Positions 33,075 through 44,510 are shown, counted from the first letter of the stretch. The stretch: DNA of 64,000 bases from Aplectana chamaeleonis (GCA_029168955.1 JAPDOI010001356.1:62001-126000), one strand, 5' to 3'. Numbers and translations are program-made. The notes: generated from the letters alone by a model not told the origin.

Positions 33075-34168
33075 CTTACTTGACTTAATCGGTTGGCTTT
33101 CGCCTGACGCGGTCATTCCGCATCTTCACCGAGGTGTGCCGTCCTAGTAGCCAGCAGTGTCCATTTTTCACGGCCTTCAGCCACAATTTGAACACATTCC
33201 ATCCAGCTGTCACTATTCCATTTCCTGCGAAACGAAACATCTCGCCTGAACTGTCTTTCGATGCCTAGTGACTTCAATTCCTCTATTAACACATCCTTCC
33301 CGAACTTTCGCCTACCTCCAGGTGGCCGTTTCCGGACAGGATTTGGAAGCATTCCTAGAGATTGTTGTACGAGACAATCTGGCGTTCTTCTTAGTATATG
33401 TCCCAGAAGTCGAAGTCGACTTTCCATTGCTGCTTGAGATGGCGATAGGAGTCGCTGGCACCTCCCTCGTGTCAAGCGTTGATGTACTGAGTCGATTACC
33501 TTGTCAAGGTCTTCGTTTTGGCCTCCACGCGGCCAGAAATATCCAACCAAACGCCTAAAAAGCTTCCTCTCCGTGCAATCCAACCTTTCCATCTGCGTCT
33601 TCGGTGCTGCCCACGTCTCCGATCCGTACATCATGATAGGGCAAATAGCGGATAGGTAGACGCGCAACTTGACTTCCTTCGCGATGGTGGTAGACCACAA
33701 ACACTTGGTTAGAGAATTAAATGCAGACGTAGCTTTCGCACATGGTTGTCGAATATCCGCTGCATAACTACCATCGCTCTTCAGCAAACAGCCCAAATAA
33801 CAGAAATCGTCCACCAGTTCGATACGTTGTCCGTCCTCACAAACTCCCGTTGAAGGCCTCTGAGAGACCCACATCTGCTTGCATTTGTCGGGACGAAGAC
33901 GAAGTCCATAGGCTGTGGCACACTTCGAAACGAGGTTCACAATCCTTTGCAGTTTTGCGTTGTTTCCAGCGAATAACAACGATGTCGTTGGCATTACTTC
34001 CAGGTCGACAAGGGAGCGTCCTGATGGTGTTAGGATCACATCCTGCAGGAAACTGTTCTGCAACTCTACGCATGACATTGTCATCAACGGCGAAGTTGAA
34101 AGGGAAAAGGTCCTGCAACGGCTCTTTGCCTTACTCCTGTTTTCACCTCGAAAGCTGGCGTAAATCAA
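33075..34168 (-). pseudogene. RTE-type non-LTR retrotransposon, C-terminal part
   Basis: Minus-strand frame of 351 codons whose conserved part begins with LVSKCATAYGLRLRPDKCKQ, then ELVDDFCYLGCLLK, SAFNSLTKCLWSTTIAKEVK, MMYGSETWAAPKTQMERLDC, RLRLLGHILRRTPDCLVQQS and ends RTAHLGEDAE. This is the RT thumb and carboxy-terminal region of nematode RTE-type proteins. The YADD-type active-site region lies upstream and is frameshifted: SNANDIVVI appears in the neighbouring frame at about 33990. The 3' tail TAAGTCAAGTAAGTCAAG (33075-33092 on the plus strand as its complement) matches the stub at 1004-1128. 5' truncated and inactive. Confidence 0.88.
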
Positions 34169-34437
34169 ACGACAGGTGTACGGACTGCTGCTGTTGTTCC
34201 TTTGTTCATATGTCCTCAGATTAACCGAACATACTTTTCTGGGACTCCATCTGCTCGCAGAGCATTGAGCAATCGATCACGATGAGGAGAAGCGCACGAA
34301 TCCAGAGAGAGCGTTTCCGGGAGATCAGGTAATACCTAATGTCGGAAGTGAGCCTTAGTCGTGAGTCTGCATCGGCAGATGCACTGTAGAATGGGATATG
34401 GGTTTTCGCTTTCCTTGAAGAGATTGCAGAAGGTTGG

Positions 34438-34889
34438 GCATCTTTCGTTGTCCTCACCGCGAAGCGCGGCACGCGCGTGACGCGCGGGAGTGGCGGTGGA
34501 CTATGAAAGTTACTTTACCGCGCGGCACGAGCGCGGGACGCGCGGTAAGAACTTTCATAGTCCATCAGCAACCGTCGGCATGGCGGAGCCGCCCAGACCA
34601 AGCCGTGGCAGCTTTACCGTTTCAATCAATAATTGCTTCTCGATTTGAGTCCCACTCCAACATAAATGATTCTGGGACCATTCTGCGTCACCGCATCCGC
34701 AAATGCAAGCCTGAAATTTCTGTAAAGGTCTAAGTTGAGCACCGCCCTGGCGGTGCCGCGGGAGATTTCATAGTGGCTTTCCGCTCATCCCGCGCGTGCC
34801 GCGCGGTGAAAAGTTTTATAGCCCACCGCTCGTCCCGCGCGTCACTGCGCCCGTACCGCGCTTTGCGGTGAGGACTATAGAAAGATGCC
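34438..34889. mobile_element. GC-rich palindromic element
   Basis: The outer inverted ends are GCATCTTTCGTTGTCCTCACC and GGTGAGGACTATAGAAAGATGC. Inside is a further strong hairpin around 34500-34565 (ACTATGAAAGTTACTTTACCG against CGGTAAGAACTTTCATAGT) with a CGCGCGGCACGAGCGCG core. The CG-rich composition contrasts sharply with its neighbours. Noncoding. Confidence 0.65.
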
Positions 34890-35615
34890 TTGAAGCGACT
34901 CAGACACTCATGGGGTAGTACGTCGGCATAGTATAAGAATTGAACTCTCGCGTACAAAGAGTGTTGGCAGCACATTTGCTGAAGCTACTGATTACACCAA
35001 CAGCTGCCGCAGAGATAGCAGCACCTCCAGCTGGCGTGCTGCCGATTCATGACTTTGACGAGGTTGACTCCTACACATTGATTTGCCTGGCACGTGTGAG
35101 CCCGGCAGCTCATTACCCTCGAGTGTCTGCCGATCCCTTTTGTCCTGTAGGCCGTATTCATGAAAGGAACTAAAGCCTCCCGGAAAGGTTCTTGACACCA
35201 GCCAATGTATGCAGCTGCCAGACTTTGGACCCTCCTTTAAAACTCCCGTAGTTTTTCATATTAACACGGCCACTGGGGGATTCAATCCACTCTATTGTTT
35301 TTCAGATACGTGTACATCAATCCCTCCTCTATGTACGACGGCGGCGGGTGTATCAAGAGCGGCCATCCTCACTGAGTTAGGCTTGCTCTCTATACATTTC
35401 CGGAGGGCTTTTGCAGAATCGTGTCTTGACAAACCGTTTTCCAAATTCCCTGAATGCTTTCGAGATTTGCAGGAGATTTCCGAAAGCGGTTTGTCAATAT
35501 TTGGAAAATTCCGCCTGACTCGTTCCGCAGCTTTTAGATGGGGAAAATTATGCTGGCCAAAGGCGGTTCTTGAGATTTCGAGAATGCTTCGACGAAATAG
35601 TCTCAGAACTTCTAC
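34890..35615. other. no gene recognised
   Basis: The 136-codon frame 35209-35619 includes an inverted pair (GACAAACCGTTTTCCAAATT against CGGTTTGTCAATATTTGGAA), which argues for noncoding repeat DNA rather than a gene. Confidence 0.35.
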
Positions 35616-35675
35616 TTAGGGGTTTTTTGGGCTGGCTTAACACAATTAGGGGTTTTTTGGGCTGGCTTAACACAA
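35616..35675 (+). repeat. perfect 30-bp tandem duplication
   Basis: The unit TTAGGGGTTTTTTGGGCTGG (then CTTAACACAA) is present twice without a mismatch at 35616-35645 and 35646-35675. Perfect identity suggests a recent duplication. Confidence 0.9.
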
Positions 35676-35794
35676 ATCTGTGTACTTAGGTATACGGTAG
35701 CCCGGCCAAGTGGTCCATTATTTGATTTACGAAATCTTAAGGTCAGTGACGCTAATGAAGACATTATGCCTACAGCAACCTGCAGCACCTTTAA

Positions 35795-36366
35795 AGGCAG
35801 TGGGTCACGTTGAAAAACGTTATCAGAAAAAACTACAAAAAAATCAGCTTAGATCAAAAACAGCTGAAAAACTATGAAGGTAGCGCGGTGAAAAACGGTC
35901 TACAAATAGAGTTTCTAGGGCCCAAAAAGAAGCTAGTTCGTGCACACGTGCACAGCGATGACGAAACAAGATCGCAGTCTCATGCCGAGCAGTCAAAAAT
36001 CATCGACATTTAGAGGACAGAAATAAATGCAAATTTAATGAATAAAAACAGTTGAATAATGAAAGCATCCACTTCAGTCAATGTTTTTGACTAGATGTGT
36101 ACAAGAATTCTGAAGGTTCATTGATTTGACATTCAATTTCAAGCTAGCTGATGTTCTTGATATAAAGAGGTCATCGATGCCGATGATGTGGAAGAGGGAG
36201 CTCGTCCACCATCAAAGGCAAGAAAGTTCCAGGTTTCAAATTTGGGCCCTAAACAGTGGTTTTTTTCGCGATTTTTTGTTATAGGTCCTACTACTCGAGA
36301 CCCAGGAAAGGATTTGGAGAGAGAAAAAGACGACAAAGCATATTTCTGATCGCGACCACTTCGCCT
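35795..36366. mobile_element. TTAA-flanked MITE (AGGCAGTGGGTCACG type)
   Basis: AGGCAGTGGGTCACGTTGAA at the left and the inverted, diverged GATCGCGACCACTTCGCCT at the right, with TTAA at 35791-35794 and 36367-36370. Length 572 bp. A member of the same superfamily with its own interior. Confidence 0.6.
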
Positions 36367-36370
36367 TTAA

Positions 36371-37081
36371 GTCTGGCGACAATTAGACGCCAGATTCGGG
36401 TTCACAACGCTCTTAATAACTCCCAGTTGAGAGTTTTGAGCCAGAAGCCGAAACGTTTTTCTCTGCACACCCTAAAAATCCCAGATGGGTACTTGCCTTT
36501 TTCGTCAGAAGCAATGAAAATACCATTTTCTGGAATCCCCTCAACCATTTAGGAAATTTTGAGCAAAGTACCTCCACAGACCCCATCCAGCAACGGCAAC
36601 ATGGTTTTCCAAATCGCCACGGGTTGGGTGAACCAGTCTCTAGTGAGAGAAGGCAGTTGGTTGTAAAAGGTTGGTTCGGAAGAAGGTGACCTTGTGTCAC
36701 TTTCTTCACGCTAACCATAGACGCTGGGGGGATCGTTTTTCACTTGGCCCCTCGCGAGGAAAGCTTCCTCGTTGTTGTGGGCAGCGGCAAAGATGATGTC
36801 CGCCTTGCTGCTGTCCGTGACATAGCAGATCATACCTAGCCCCACTGGAAGGGTGATAGCCCAGATTCTCTCTTCGTTTGCCGAACATGCTGCCGATAAC
36901 GAGGGAGTAGTACTTCCAGAGCAGAAATCGGGTTGGCAGCGGCTTGAGCAGAGGTTGAATCCAATGCCAGCCCTGGGATGAACCCCGATTGTGTTGACGT
37001 ACTGCCCCACGAGGTGTTCAAGTGATGTCTTGCCACGTTCTTAGCGATGTTCAGCGTTGATCTATGATTTTCGTTTTTCGA
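36371..37081. other. no gene recognised
   Basis: Overlapping frames on the minus strand (36413-37036) show no recognisable domain. The CACTTGGCCCCTCGCGAGG and GCAGCGGC blocks resemble the 28-kb element and may be a related repeat. Confidence 0.3.
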
Positions 37082-37107
37082 TTTAGGCGCTACTACTAGC
37101 GCCTAAA
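37082..37107. repeat. perfect hairpin
   Basis: TTTAGGCGCTA and TAGCGCCTAAA flank CTAC, giving an 11-bp perfect stem with a 4-base loop directly left of the GC-rich element. Confidence 0.8.
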
Positions 37108-37111
37108 CTAC

Positions 37112-37504
37112 TACTAGCGCCTTCATACTACTCAACGCCAGCGCGGCACGCGCATTGTCGCGCTGGCGTGGCGCTTGTGTACGAATACTTTCTACGCGCG
37201 CGTGACGCGCGTGCCGCAAGCTTCTGCGGAGACCTATGAATACTCCAGCGGCGACGCCATGGCCGGAGCAGTGAAGCTGGAATGAATGAGACGATCGATA
37301 AATAATATCAGTGGATGAAAACGCCGAGAGCGTTCCGGGTGGCAGTATGAATACCGCAGCGGCGACGCCATGGCCGGAGCCGGACGGAGCGAGACGCGCG
37401 TGCCGCGCGGGCGGGAGCGTCGAAGCTTCATTCATACACAAAGCGCCACGCCAGCGCGGCACGCGCGTGCCGCGCTGGCGTCGAGGGTAGTATGAATAGC
37501 GCCT
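37112..37504. mobile_element. GC-rich inverted-ended element
   Basis: Left AGCGCCTTCATACTACTCAA then CGCCAGCGCGGCACGCGC, with the inverted right end GCGCGTGCCGCGCTGGCG then TATGAATAGCGCCTTA. The internal repeat AGCGGCGACGCCATGGCCGG occurs at 37249 and 37360 in direct orientation. The 151-codon Arg-rich minus frame is a composition artefact. Confidence 0.65.
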
Positions 37505-37509
37505 TAGTC

Positions 37510-37650
37510 GCACGCATGGACCAGGGCAACTGGCCGTGCGGGGTTGGCAACCTCGCACTGGAGAATGGGGTTTCGATTCGCGTGGGGTGATCTACCGTCG
37601 CAGCCCAGTTTATTCATCAGAGTAAAATTATTGCGCGAACTCTATGTGAA
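37510..37650 (+). repeat. TAGTCTGA-family repeat copy
   Basis: CGCATGGACCAGGGCAACTG, GATCTACCGTCGCAGCCCAG and ATTGCGCGAACTCTATG match the other copies. Its left end is replaced by the GC-rich element's border. Confidence 0.65.
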
Positions 37651-39385
37651 GTTGCTTATAATCGTTGATCATTCGTCGTGGAGATTCCTGTGCAAAAGCA
37701 TTAACAGAAAGGAACTATTATTTCTTAAAAGGACATATATAATTAAAAAGAACGCTGTTTATGAAAAGAGAGCGCAATTACGAGCCGTTACCTGCAGGTG
37801 CGAAAATAGTAAACCAGATCATACGATAGACTTCCGCCTCCTCTCGGAAAGTGCGCTATTGTATTCCAGTGCTATTCAGCACATTGAAGGCATTTGCTTA
37901 ACGTGATAGGGAACTACGGACTTGAAAACGCACTGTAAGATTGGGGAGCGGCGAGTGATTGTATTATAATACACAGCGCCTCTCATAAGTCCGCAACGGG
38001 CGTGGAAATCAACCACCAATGCTCTCCTGTTTCTATATTTTCTCCTAGCCAGTAAGCTGAAAAGCTGAACGAGGAATTCAAAACGCATTGTAAGTGATGT
38101 TGCGTATGTCTTATAGTTCGCAAACAATTGTGTGAATTTCGATTCATTCCTGAAGACGCTATGATTTTTAGTCATCATAAGTCATATTTCTTTTCGCTTC
38201 TATTGAAAAAAAGTGTCTATATCGTGCTTTGTCAAGCAGCTTAGAGACACCCTTATCGCATTCCAACCATAGGATGATATTATTATCAGTAGGGGAGCAC
38301 TTTCGCACAAAGGCACGTGCAGCTACCTTTTCCCCGTGCGTTCTACGTCTCCATCAGCTCCACACCGTTGAGTGTTGGTGTCATTTTGAACAGCTATCAG
38401 TATTATGACAAACTAGTTTTTTCCCGTAAGGCAGGCGCGTGCAGGAACTGCCGCAAATATTATTTGAGAAGTATTATTGTTTCTGTCCACAGAACGTTTA
38501 GTTTCTATGCTTCGCCTCTAGTTGTGACCAATGGGCAGTGATCATGGTTGCTTTTGCTTTGTTGAGAGATAAAGGAGTTACATATGACAATCCTCTGAAC
38601 TCCAGTAGCGGAATTGATTACTGCCCATTCTCCACATGTAAATCATCCACCAATACTCTGTTTACTCTACCCATATGAGGTCTGTAATGAGCATAGTTTA
38701 GTTTTTTCTTAAAAAGTCATGCCTTTGTGCTTATGACGCCCAGAATTTTAGCGTCTTATCTACTCTCATGCTAGCAAACTCTCAATGCACCTTTTTCATT
38801 ATGTTAAAACTTTCATTGGCTTCGCCTCCTCGACTTCGATAGCAGTATTTTTTTCGCCTGCTAGAGCAGTTTTGTCTCTACCAGCTCTGTAAAATTCCCA
38901 ATAAATCCTGAATTCTGAATAAAATGTTCAGACTAACAACATCTCTGCATTTTCCATTTAAAACATCTTGCGGTAAATGATTTCTTGTGCCATTGTGTTC
39001 GCTAAACTGCTCATGTAAACATGAATCAATGGTAAAAATCTCGTTGCAGAAGAATTTATGCCTCTAAACTAGTTCTGTGATACTCCACAATGGATTTTGT
39101 TTGTTTTTGAATCCCACCTGGTCACACAAAAAGTAATTAATTTTCAAACTCGCTAAACTGTAGAGTTGTAGCCCACATTCCTAGCAGATAGAATACTTCC
39201 AATACTCATATAGAGATCCTTCCATCAAAAAATCATTACTCCGCATGACTTCAGTGGTATCATTCAAAATTGCTGCAAAACTATCAAATACAAATGCATT
39301 TTCCTAATTTTCCTCTCTGCCACATCACACGCGCAAAAATTCATGTCATATTTTTAATTTTTTTGAGCAATTAAGCCCTTCAAAG
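37651..39385. other. AT-rich spacer, no gene recognised
   Basis: About 1.7 kb without a supported gene. The frame 38317-38541 has four cysteines but no recognisable family. Confidence 0.35.
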
Positions 39386-39875
39386 AGGCAGTGTTCACAA
39401 TGGAAACCTTTTTTCTGTTTTTTCGCCTATCTTGAGAAAGGCTCCATGCTGATTCAATGATCTCTCTCAAATAGTACAAGACCTTCTGGGAACAGGTTAT
39501 GGTCTCTCAAGATTGAGCTCAGGAAACATGGTGGACCCGAGTTGTCCAAGGCTTGTAACTTCCGTCTTTTACAGCCGATCTGTGCGAGGTGACCTGAGTA
39601 AAGAGAGAAGATGAGAATGAAGAGAAGAACGAATTGCTAACGATTGGATATCATCACTCGATCTCACGATCTCGAGCATTCATTTAGTTCACGTCCGGTG
39701 GGCTTCCGTTGCGCTTGTGGGGTTGCCTTGCGCTCGAAGTGGCAACCTCGGGCTCTTTTGGGACGTTACCTGGCTCGTTTTCATGCGTTCTTTCGACGTC
39801 AACGAGATAGTCCGCCTCCCCACTATCCATTCCTAGTGAAAACTGAAACACATTTTTTTATCGTGAACACTGCCT
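39386..39875. mobile_element. TTAA-type MITE, minus orientation
   Basis: Ends AGGCAGTGTTCACAATGGAA and TTATCGTGAACACTGCCT. The interior is the same as the 22558 copy but reversed (CATCTTCTC-type segments and AAGACCTTCTGGGAACAGG). The TTAA flanks are worn (AAAG and CTAA). Confidence 0.7.
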
Positions 39876-40249
39876 CTAAGTACGAGATAATAGCGAAGAA
39901 GCCTCTCAGCACCCTCAGCTTTCAAAAAAAAACTTTTAAACACCATCCAAACCATTTCTTTCCCGCGCCCTGCGTCGATTTCGGTGCGTTAAGCTGTGCG
40001 AGTGTGGTTGTTAGGAGTTTCCGAGAAGAAGGATGTCCAATGCTGGGCCGTTGGCGGCTGACACGGCCCTTCTGTTCCTCTTGGTAGATCGCTGATGTGA
40101 TCTACCTGGAAAATGGAAAGGGGTTCTCACCGCGAATGCTACCATTAAGTTAGGTGTACTACACACACTCGTTTCCCATCCTCCCATGTGAACTACACAT
40201 GCTCGCCCAGAGAAAAATCGCTGATAAAACATCAGCCACGTTAGGTGAA

Positions 40250-40655
40250 AAAAGTACAAGACCTTCTAGGAACGGAGTTATGGTCTCTTAAAAATTGAGC
40301 TAGGGAAGCATGGTGGACGAGTTGTCCGAGACTTGTAACTTCCGTCTTTTTGCAGTCAATGTATGCGAGCTGACCAGAGTAAAGAGAAGTTGAGAATGAA
40401 GGGGAAGAACAGGGCTATTAATCGAAAACCATCGCTCATCTCTCGCAATCTCGAGCGTTGTTCATTTGTTCACGACGGTGGGCGTGGAAAGTGCATCTGG
40501 GGTGTTACGAGCTGACAGGTGTCCAACTTTTCAAGGGCCGTAGGGGACCGTTCGAGCTCATTTTCTTAGTTTTCTCAGCGCTAAGGGTTTGCGCTAGGTC
40601 CACAACTGCCGATCTCCACCAAAGTCAGACATGGTTCTTATCGTGGACACTGCCT
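40250..40655. mobile_element. TTAA-type MITE, left end missing
   Basis: Begins within the shared interior (TACAAGACCTTCTAGGAACG) and ends TTATCGTGGACACTGCCT before TTAA at 40656-40659. The missing left end suggests truncation. Confidence 0.7.
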
Positions 40656-40659
40656 TTAA

Positions 40660-41729
40660 GAGAGGGCACTGTTTCGCACCAAAAAGGTATGCAGTGGAAA
40701 TCATTGAGAACGTAGGACTCGAAAATACATGGTGTTTTGCAACTTTCTGAATATACATATGGTCTCTCACTTCTATCAAGGTAAGAATAGTTGGAGAAAA
40801 CATCCACTCCAAATGGAATATGAATTTTAAAACTAACGTTTGACACAGTCATTGGATGATCTTTCGGGAAACCGAAAACCCACATCATATTTCTTAAACC
40901 GTCCTATGCAGTATTTCCTTATGAAATTTGATTTCTGATTGCTTAGTGTTACATTGGGAAGAGAAAAAGAAGAGCATTGGAAAACGTTTCAATTTCAGAC
41001 CAGTCGTGTTTTAAAACTCTTTTCCACAAATCTTAGTGAGGGGCGTTATTTGGAGCGCTGAACACTAACATTAGTTTTGCTCCTAGTTCTTTGGTAAGAT
41101 CAAGACAATTTGCGGTACTGTTGTCGCCTTCAACTTGATTCGAAAAAAAAAACGTCAGAAACTGGACGAATTGTTATTTTTTTTTTGAATGGCCCACTCT
41201 GTCTAGGTATCCTTTCCTTGTGTAACAACAATTTCTTATCTACCTTTGCTCATTAGATCTCTTAATTAGAAATCCAAAACTAGGTCGCCACTATTGCCTT
41301 TTCGTTTCACCCCTCGGTTTGCTAAACTGTTTTGTGTGTTGATTCATTGTTTGCATAAAATGTGATTGCAAAGGGATAATGCGGAAATAATTACCACGTG
41401 GTTGTAATTACAAATACTATGCATTTCAGCCGTTAAACCTCTCGCCCTCTGCATGCACTAGGAAATAATAAGGGACGAATCAACATGGTTCAAGTAAATG
41501 TGGTAAGTAATCAGAGTCCAGAAAGATTATTAGGCCTCACTTGTAGGATCGAAGTTATGCAGAGAAAAGTTTGTCGCTCGTTTCTTGCAAGGGCAGTCTG
41601 AATTGGCATGTGTGGTCATGCCTCAGCACTGCCTAAACACTGCAGATGCACAAGTGCATTTTGTAAGACGCTCACAAATGAATGTTAAAGAAAATTGAAT
41701 TCCAGAAACACTTTGCAGTAACTTCGAAA
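40660..41729. other. 5' flank of the HMIT-like gene
   Basis: No repeat end seen. At 41485 an ATG opens a six-codon stretch that ends in GTG followed by GTAAGTAATC, a good donor. It could be a short first exon leading to the exon at 41707-41860, but nothing confirms it. Confidence 0.25.
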
Positions 41730-41860
41730 ATGACCATTCACTGCAACGAAGCCCCCGCTAATTCCAGGTCTCCATGGGCGGCAGCGGCAACTCGACAAGC
41801 CGAAGCACGCGCCAGAGATCGGATGGTTCGTCTACATGCTCGCATTTTCGGCGGTTATCG
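41730..41860 (+). CDS. HMIT-like exon 1 (TM1)
   Basis: ATG at 41730 opens MTIHCNEAPANSRSP. The TM1 frame is the neighbouring one and reads QLDKPKHAPEIGWFVYMLAF then SAVIG, so a one-base break lies between about 41770 and 41795. The split Gly codon G|GT is completed at the next exon, giving the family's IGGFLFGYDTG. The acceptor TTCCAG lies at 41701-41706. Confidence 0.65.
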
Positions 41861-42102
41861 GTTAGAAGATTATTTTACCATTCTTTTCCTGGTGTTGCAG
41901 GTTCCTTGCACAAGTGTCTTTCCATTAAAGCAAGTAAAACAAAACAAAGCTAACCAAAGTCAAATACACTTAATACATGTAGTGGGGAAGTGGTTCGGAT
42001 TTGCGTTAGGTGGAAAATAACCTGTGTCACATATTGGAACGACGTTCAATCAAGACAACTTGAGATCACTCTATTGGCCCCAGATTTGTGAAGAATCACA
42101 TA

Positions 42103-43703
42103 CAGTGCGTTCAGAAAGTATAGGGACACCCTCGAAGATCGAGGTTTCCAATAAAACTTTGTGTTTGGCGATCAATACTGTTCATCAATGAATTCAGCAT
42201 CATGGAAAACCTATGTTTGATTAATTATATAACAATTGTGAAATTTTGTAAGATTTTATCTCAACTTTTAGAATTTTTCGCCGTTCAGAAAGTATAGGGA
42301 CACATTTCGAAAATTCAGATTTTTTAATCCAAACAAAACTTCTCGTTGCAAGTTCGCTACATAAACTCAAGATGAGTACATGTGATATCTTTATTCCTAA
42401 AATGAATCGTGGTACTGCTCTAACTGCTGCTGAACAAGTTCAAATTCGTGCGCTCAGCGTTGCCGGGTTGAGCCAACGTCGAATTGCTACCCAGCTCGGA
42501 AGATCTGTCAATTGTATCAATCAGTTCCTGCGAGATCCAGATGCCTACGGTACTGCAAAGCGTACTGGACGGCCAAAGAAGATCAGCAATCAAGATTCGC
42601 GGAGAATAAATCGGCTCTGCTCCAACAGCACACTGTCGCTGAACCAGATTAAGTCTGAATTATCGCTCAGTGTTTCGAAAGCGACAGTCCGGAACACCAT
42701 AAATGGCGATAAAAACATTGTCCGACAAGTGATGAAGAAGGCCTCGTCGTTATCTGCAAACCATAAAGAGGCTCGACTTGAGTTTGCAAAGAGGAACATG
42801 GCAACTGATTGGGCAGAGGTAAGGCAGTCTCATAAAATCCGGAAAAAATCGAGAAATCACGCAAAAAAATTTTAGTTCACCTTTTCCGACGAGAAGAAAT
42901 TTAATCTTGACGGACCGGATGGTGCTCGATCCTACTGGCGAGATATGCGCAAGGAGCCTTTGATTTTCAGCAACCAGAATTTCGGTGGTGGCTCGCTGAT
43001 GTGTTGGGGAGCATTCAGTAGCGAAGATGTTTTGTAGTTGGCCTTAACTTCTTGTCACATGAACTCGGAGGAATATCAAGAAACTCTTCGCACACCTCTA
43101 CTGCCATTTTTGCCCAGAACACGATGTCAGCGTTTCACTTTCCAGCAAGACAGCGCGGCGGTACATGTGTCCAGGTCTACAGAAATCTGGTTTTTACGTC
43201 ATCGAATCCGTTTGTTGCAATGGCTCGCGTGTAGTCCAGATTGTGGCCCGATAGAGAATATCTGGGGCATACTTGTGCGCCAGGTTTATGCCAACAATAA
43301 GCAGTGCAGAACGGTAGATGAGCTGAAGGTCGCTATCCTCGAAGCGTGGGCCAATCTGGATGAAAACGTCGTCGCCAATTTGATCAATTCTATGCAAATG
43401 AAAATTTTTGAGTTCATTGCTAATGGTGGTGCAGCCATGCCATTTTAGATTGTATGTTTAATTCTTTCTTTGTTCAATAATTTTTGTTTCTGTGTTGTGT
43501 CCCTATACTTTCTGAACGGCGAAAAACTCTGAAATTCGAAATAAATTCTTGTAAAATTGCTCAGCTATTTATAAAGAAATGAACAAATAGAGGTTTTTCA
43601 CCTTGTTGAATTCATTTATGAACAGTATTCATAGCTTAAATATAACATGATTTTGAAAACCTTGATTTTTCAGGGGTGTCCCTATACTTTCTAGAGCACA
43701 CTT
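42103..43703 (+). mobile_element. Tc1-like transposon with IR/DR ends
   Basis: Left TACAGTGCGTTCAGAAAGTA and the right complement TACTTTCTAGAGCACAC border a 1.6-kb element. Each ~200-bp end also carries an inner copy of TTCAGAAAGTATAGGGACAC (42284 and 43493 inverted), the paired direct-repeat structure of IR/DR Tc1 elements. TA is present at 42101-42102; the right border is mutated. It sits inside intron 1 of the HMIT-like gene on the same strand. Confidence 0.9.
42372..43448 (+). pseudogene. Tc1-like transposase, one premature stop
   Basis: DD34E transposase that excises and reinserts the element. Exon 1 (42372-42818) has the paired-like helix-turn-helix region TAAEQVQIRALSVAGLSQRR and NCINQFLRDPDAYG, plus a GRPKK hook (about residues 65-69). 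A 57-bp GT-AG intron (42819-42875) restores WAE|FTFSDEKKFNLDGPDG, which holds the first catalytic Asp. The second Asp is in FQQDSAAVH and the Glu in SPDCGPIENIWG, 34 residues between them. The frame is open apart from one TAG at 43035-43037 and ends at 43448. Nearly intact, so recently active. Confidence 0.9.
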
Positions 43704-43809
43704 TTTTTTTTTGATTGTCTTTCTGGTGTTCGAGACAACCACTGCTCAAGTTTCGTCGCGCTGAAAAAGACGCGCGTACTGCATATTCTACTCTTACATT
43801 TTTCAATTT

Positions 43810-43945
43810 TTTTTCGAATTTTCGGTTTTTAGAATAATCCGGAATTTTTGAACCTTTTACCTACTCGACTTCTCAGATAATTCGGGAATTTGGCACTTTT
43901 CGAATATACGACTTTTCCAATTTTGTATTCGAAGTCGCATTTTTC
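43810..43945. repeat. TTCGAATTTT-rich degenerate repeat
   Basis: Short block of AATTTTTTTTCGAATTTTCGG-like sequence, related in style to 310-535 and 49055-49380. Confidence 0.45.
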
Positions 43946-44510
43946 AGTTCAATGAATAATTCATATCATTCGTGTCAAAGTGCAGTGCATATTACTTACC
44001 ACGACGCGCAACGGCGACAGTACACAGCGACCATATCGGTTTTTGATCATTATCGTTGACTAACACTTCATCGCTCCGCTCCTCGCGAGAAGTAGGAAGT
44101 GGGACCTTAGAAGAATCGATCAACTAAAACACTTATTTCTCAAAAACGAAACGAACTAAAAAAATAGGGCAGTTAAGCAAACCATTGGATAACAAATTTC
44201 AACTCAAACACGGTGGTGTTTGAAAAAGAGTGTTTTTTCAACAAAATCCAATAAATGCATCTCCGTTTTTACAGAAAGATATGTATTCTGAGCATTAAGC
44301 CATAGTCAGTCCCACGCTGGAATTTGATTCGAGCGTGGATGGGGTGGGAGCCGCAACATGGATGTCGGGAGGTTAAGCTTTCAAGAAGCACGAAGGCTTT
44401 AATGAGATTTCCTTTTATATGGACTAATTTCCTTGTTCCCCCAAACAAATGGGGCCAAACTCTTACTCAGACAATCTCCGCTTTTAATGCGTTTCAGATT
44501 ATGCATTCAA

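Noticed and set aside
35209..35619. 136-codon plus-strand frame as a gene
   Set aside because: Contains an internal inverted repeat and ends at the 30-bp duplication; no domain or splice evidence.
35616..35675. Telomere-like TTAGGGG tract or CRISPR-like direct repeats
   Set aside because: Only two adjacent 30-bp units without spacers; the nematode telomere repeat is TTAGGC and no array is present.
37103..37558. 151-codon minus-strand frame rich in Arg and Pro
   Set aside because: It lies on a CG-rich palindromic element; both strands are open because the composition lacks stop codons, and no domain is visible.
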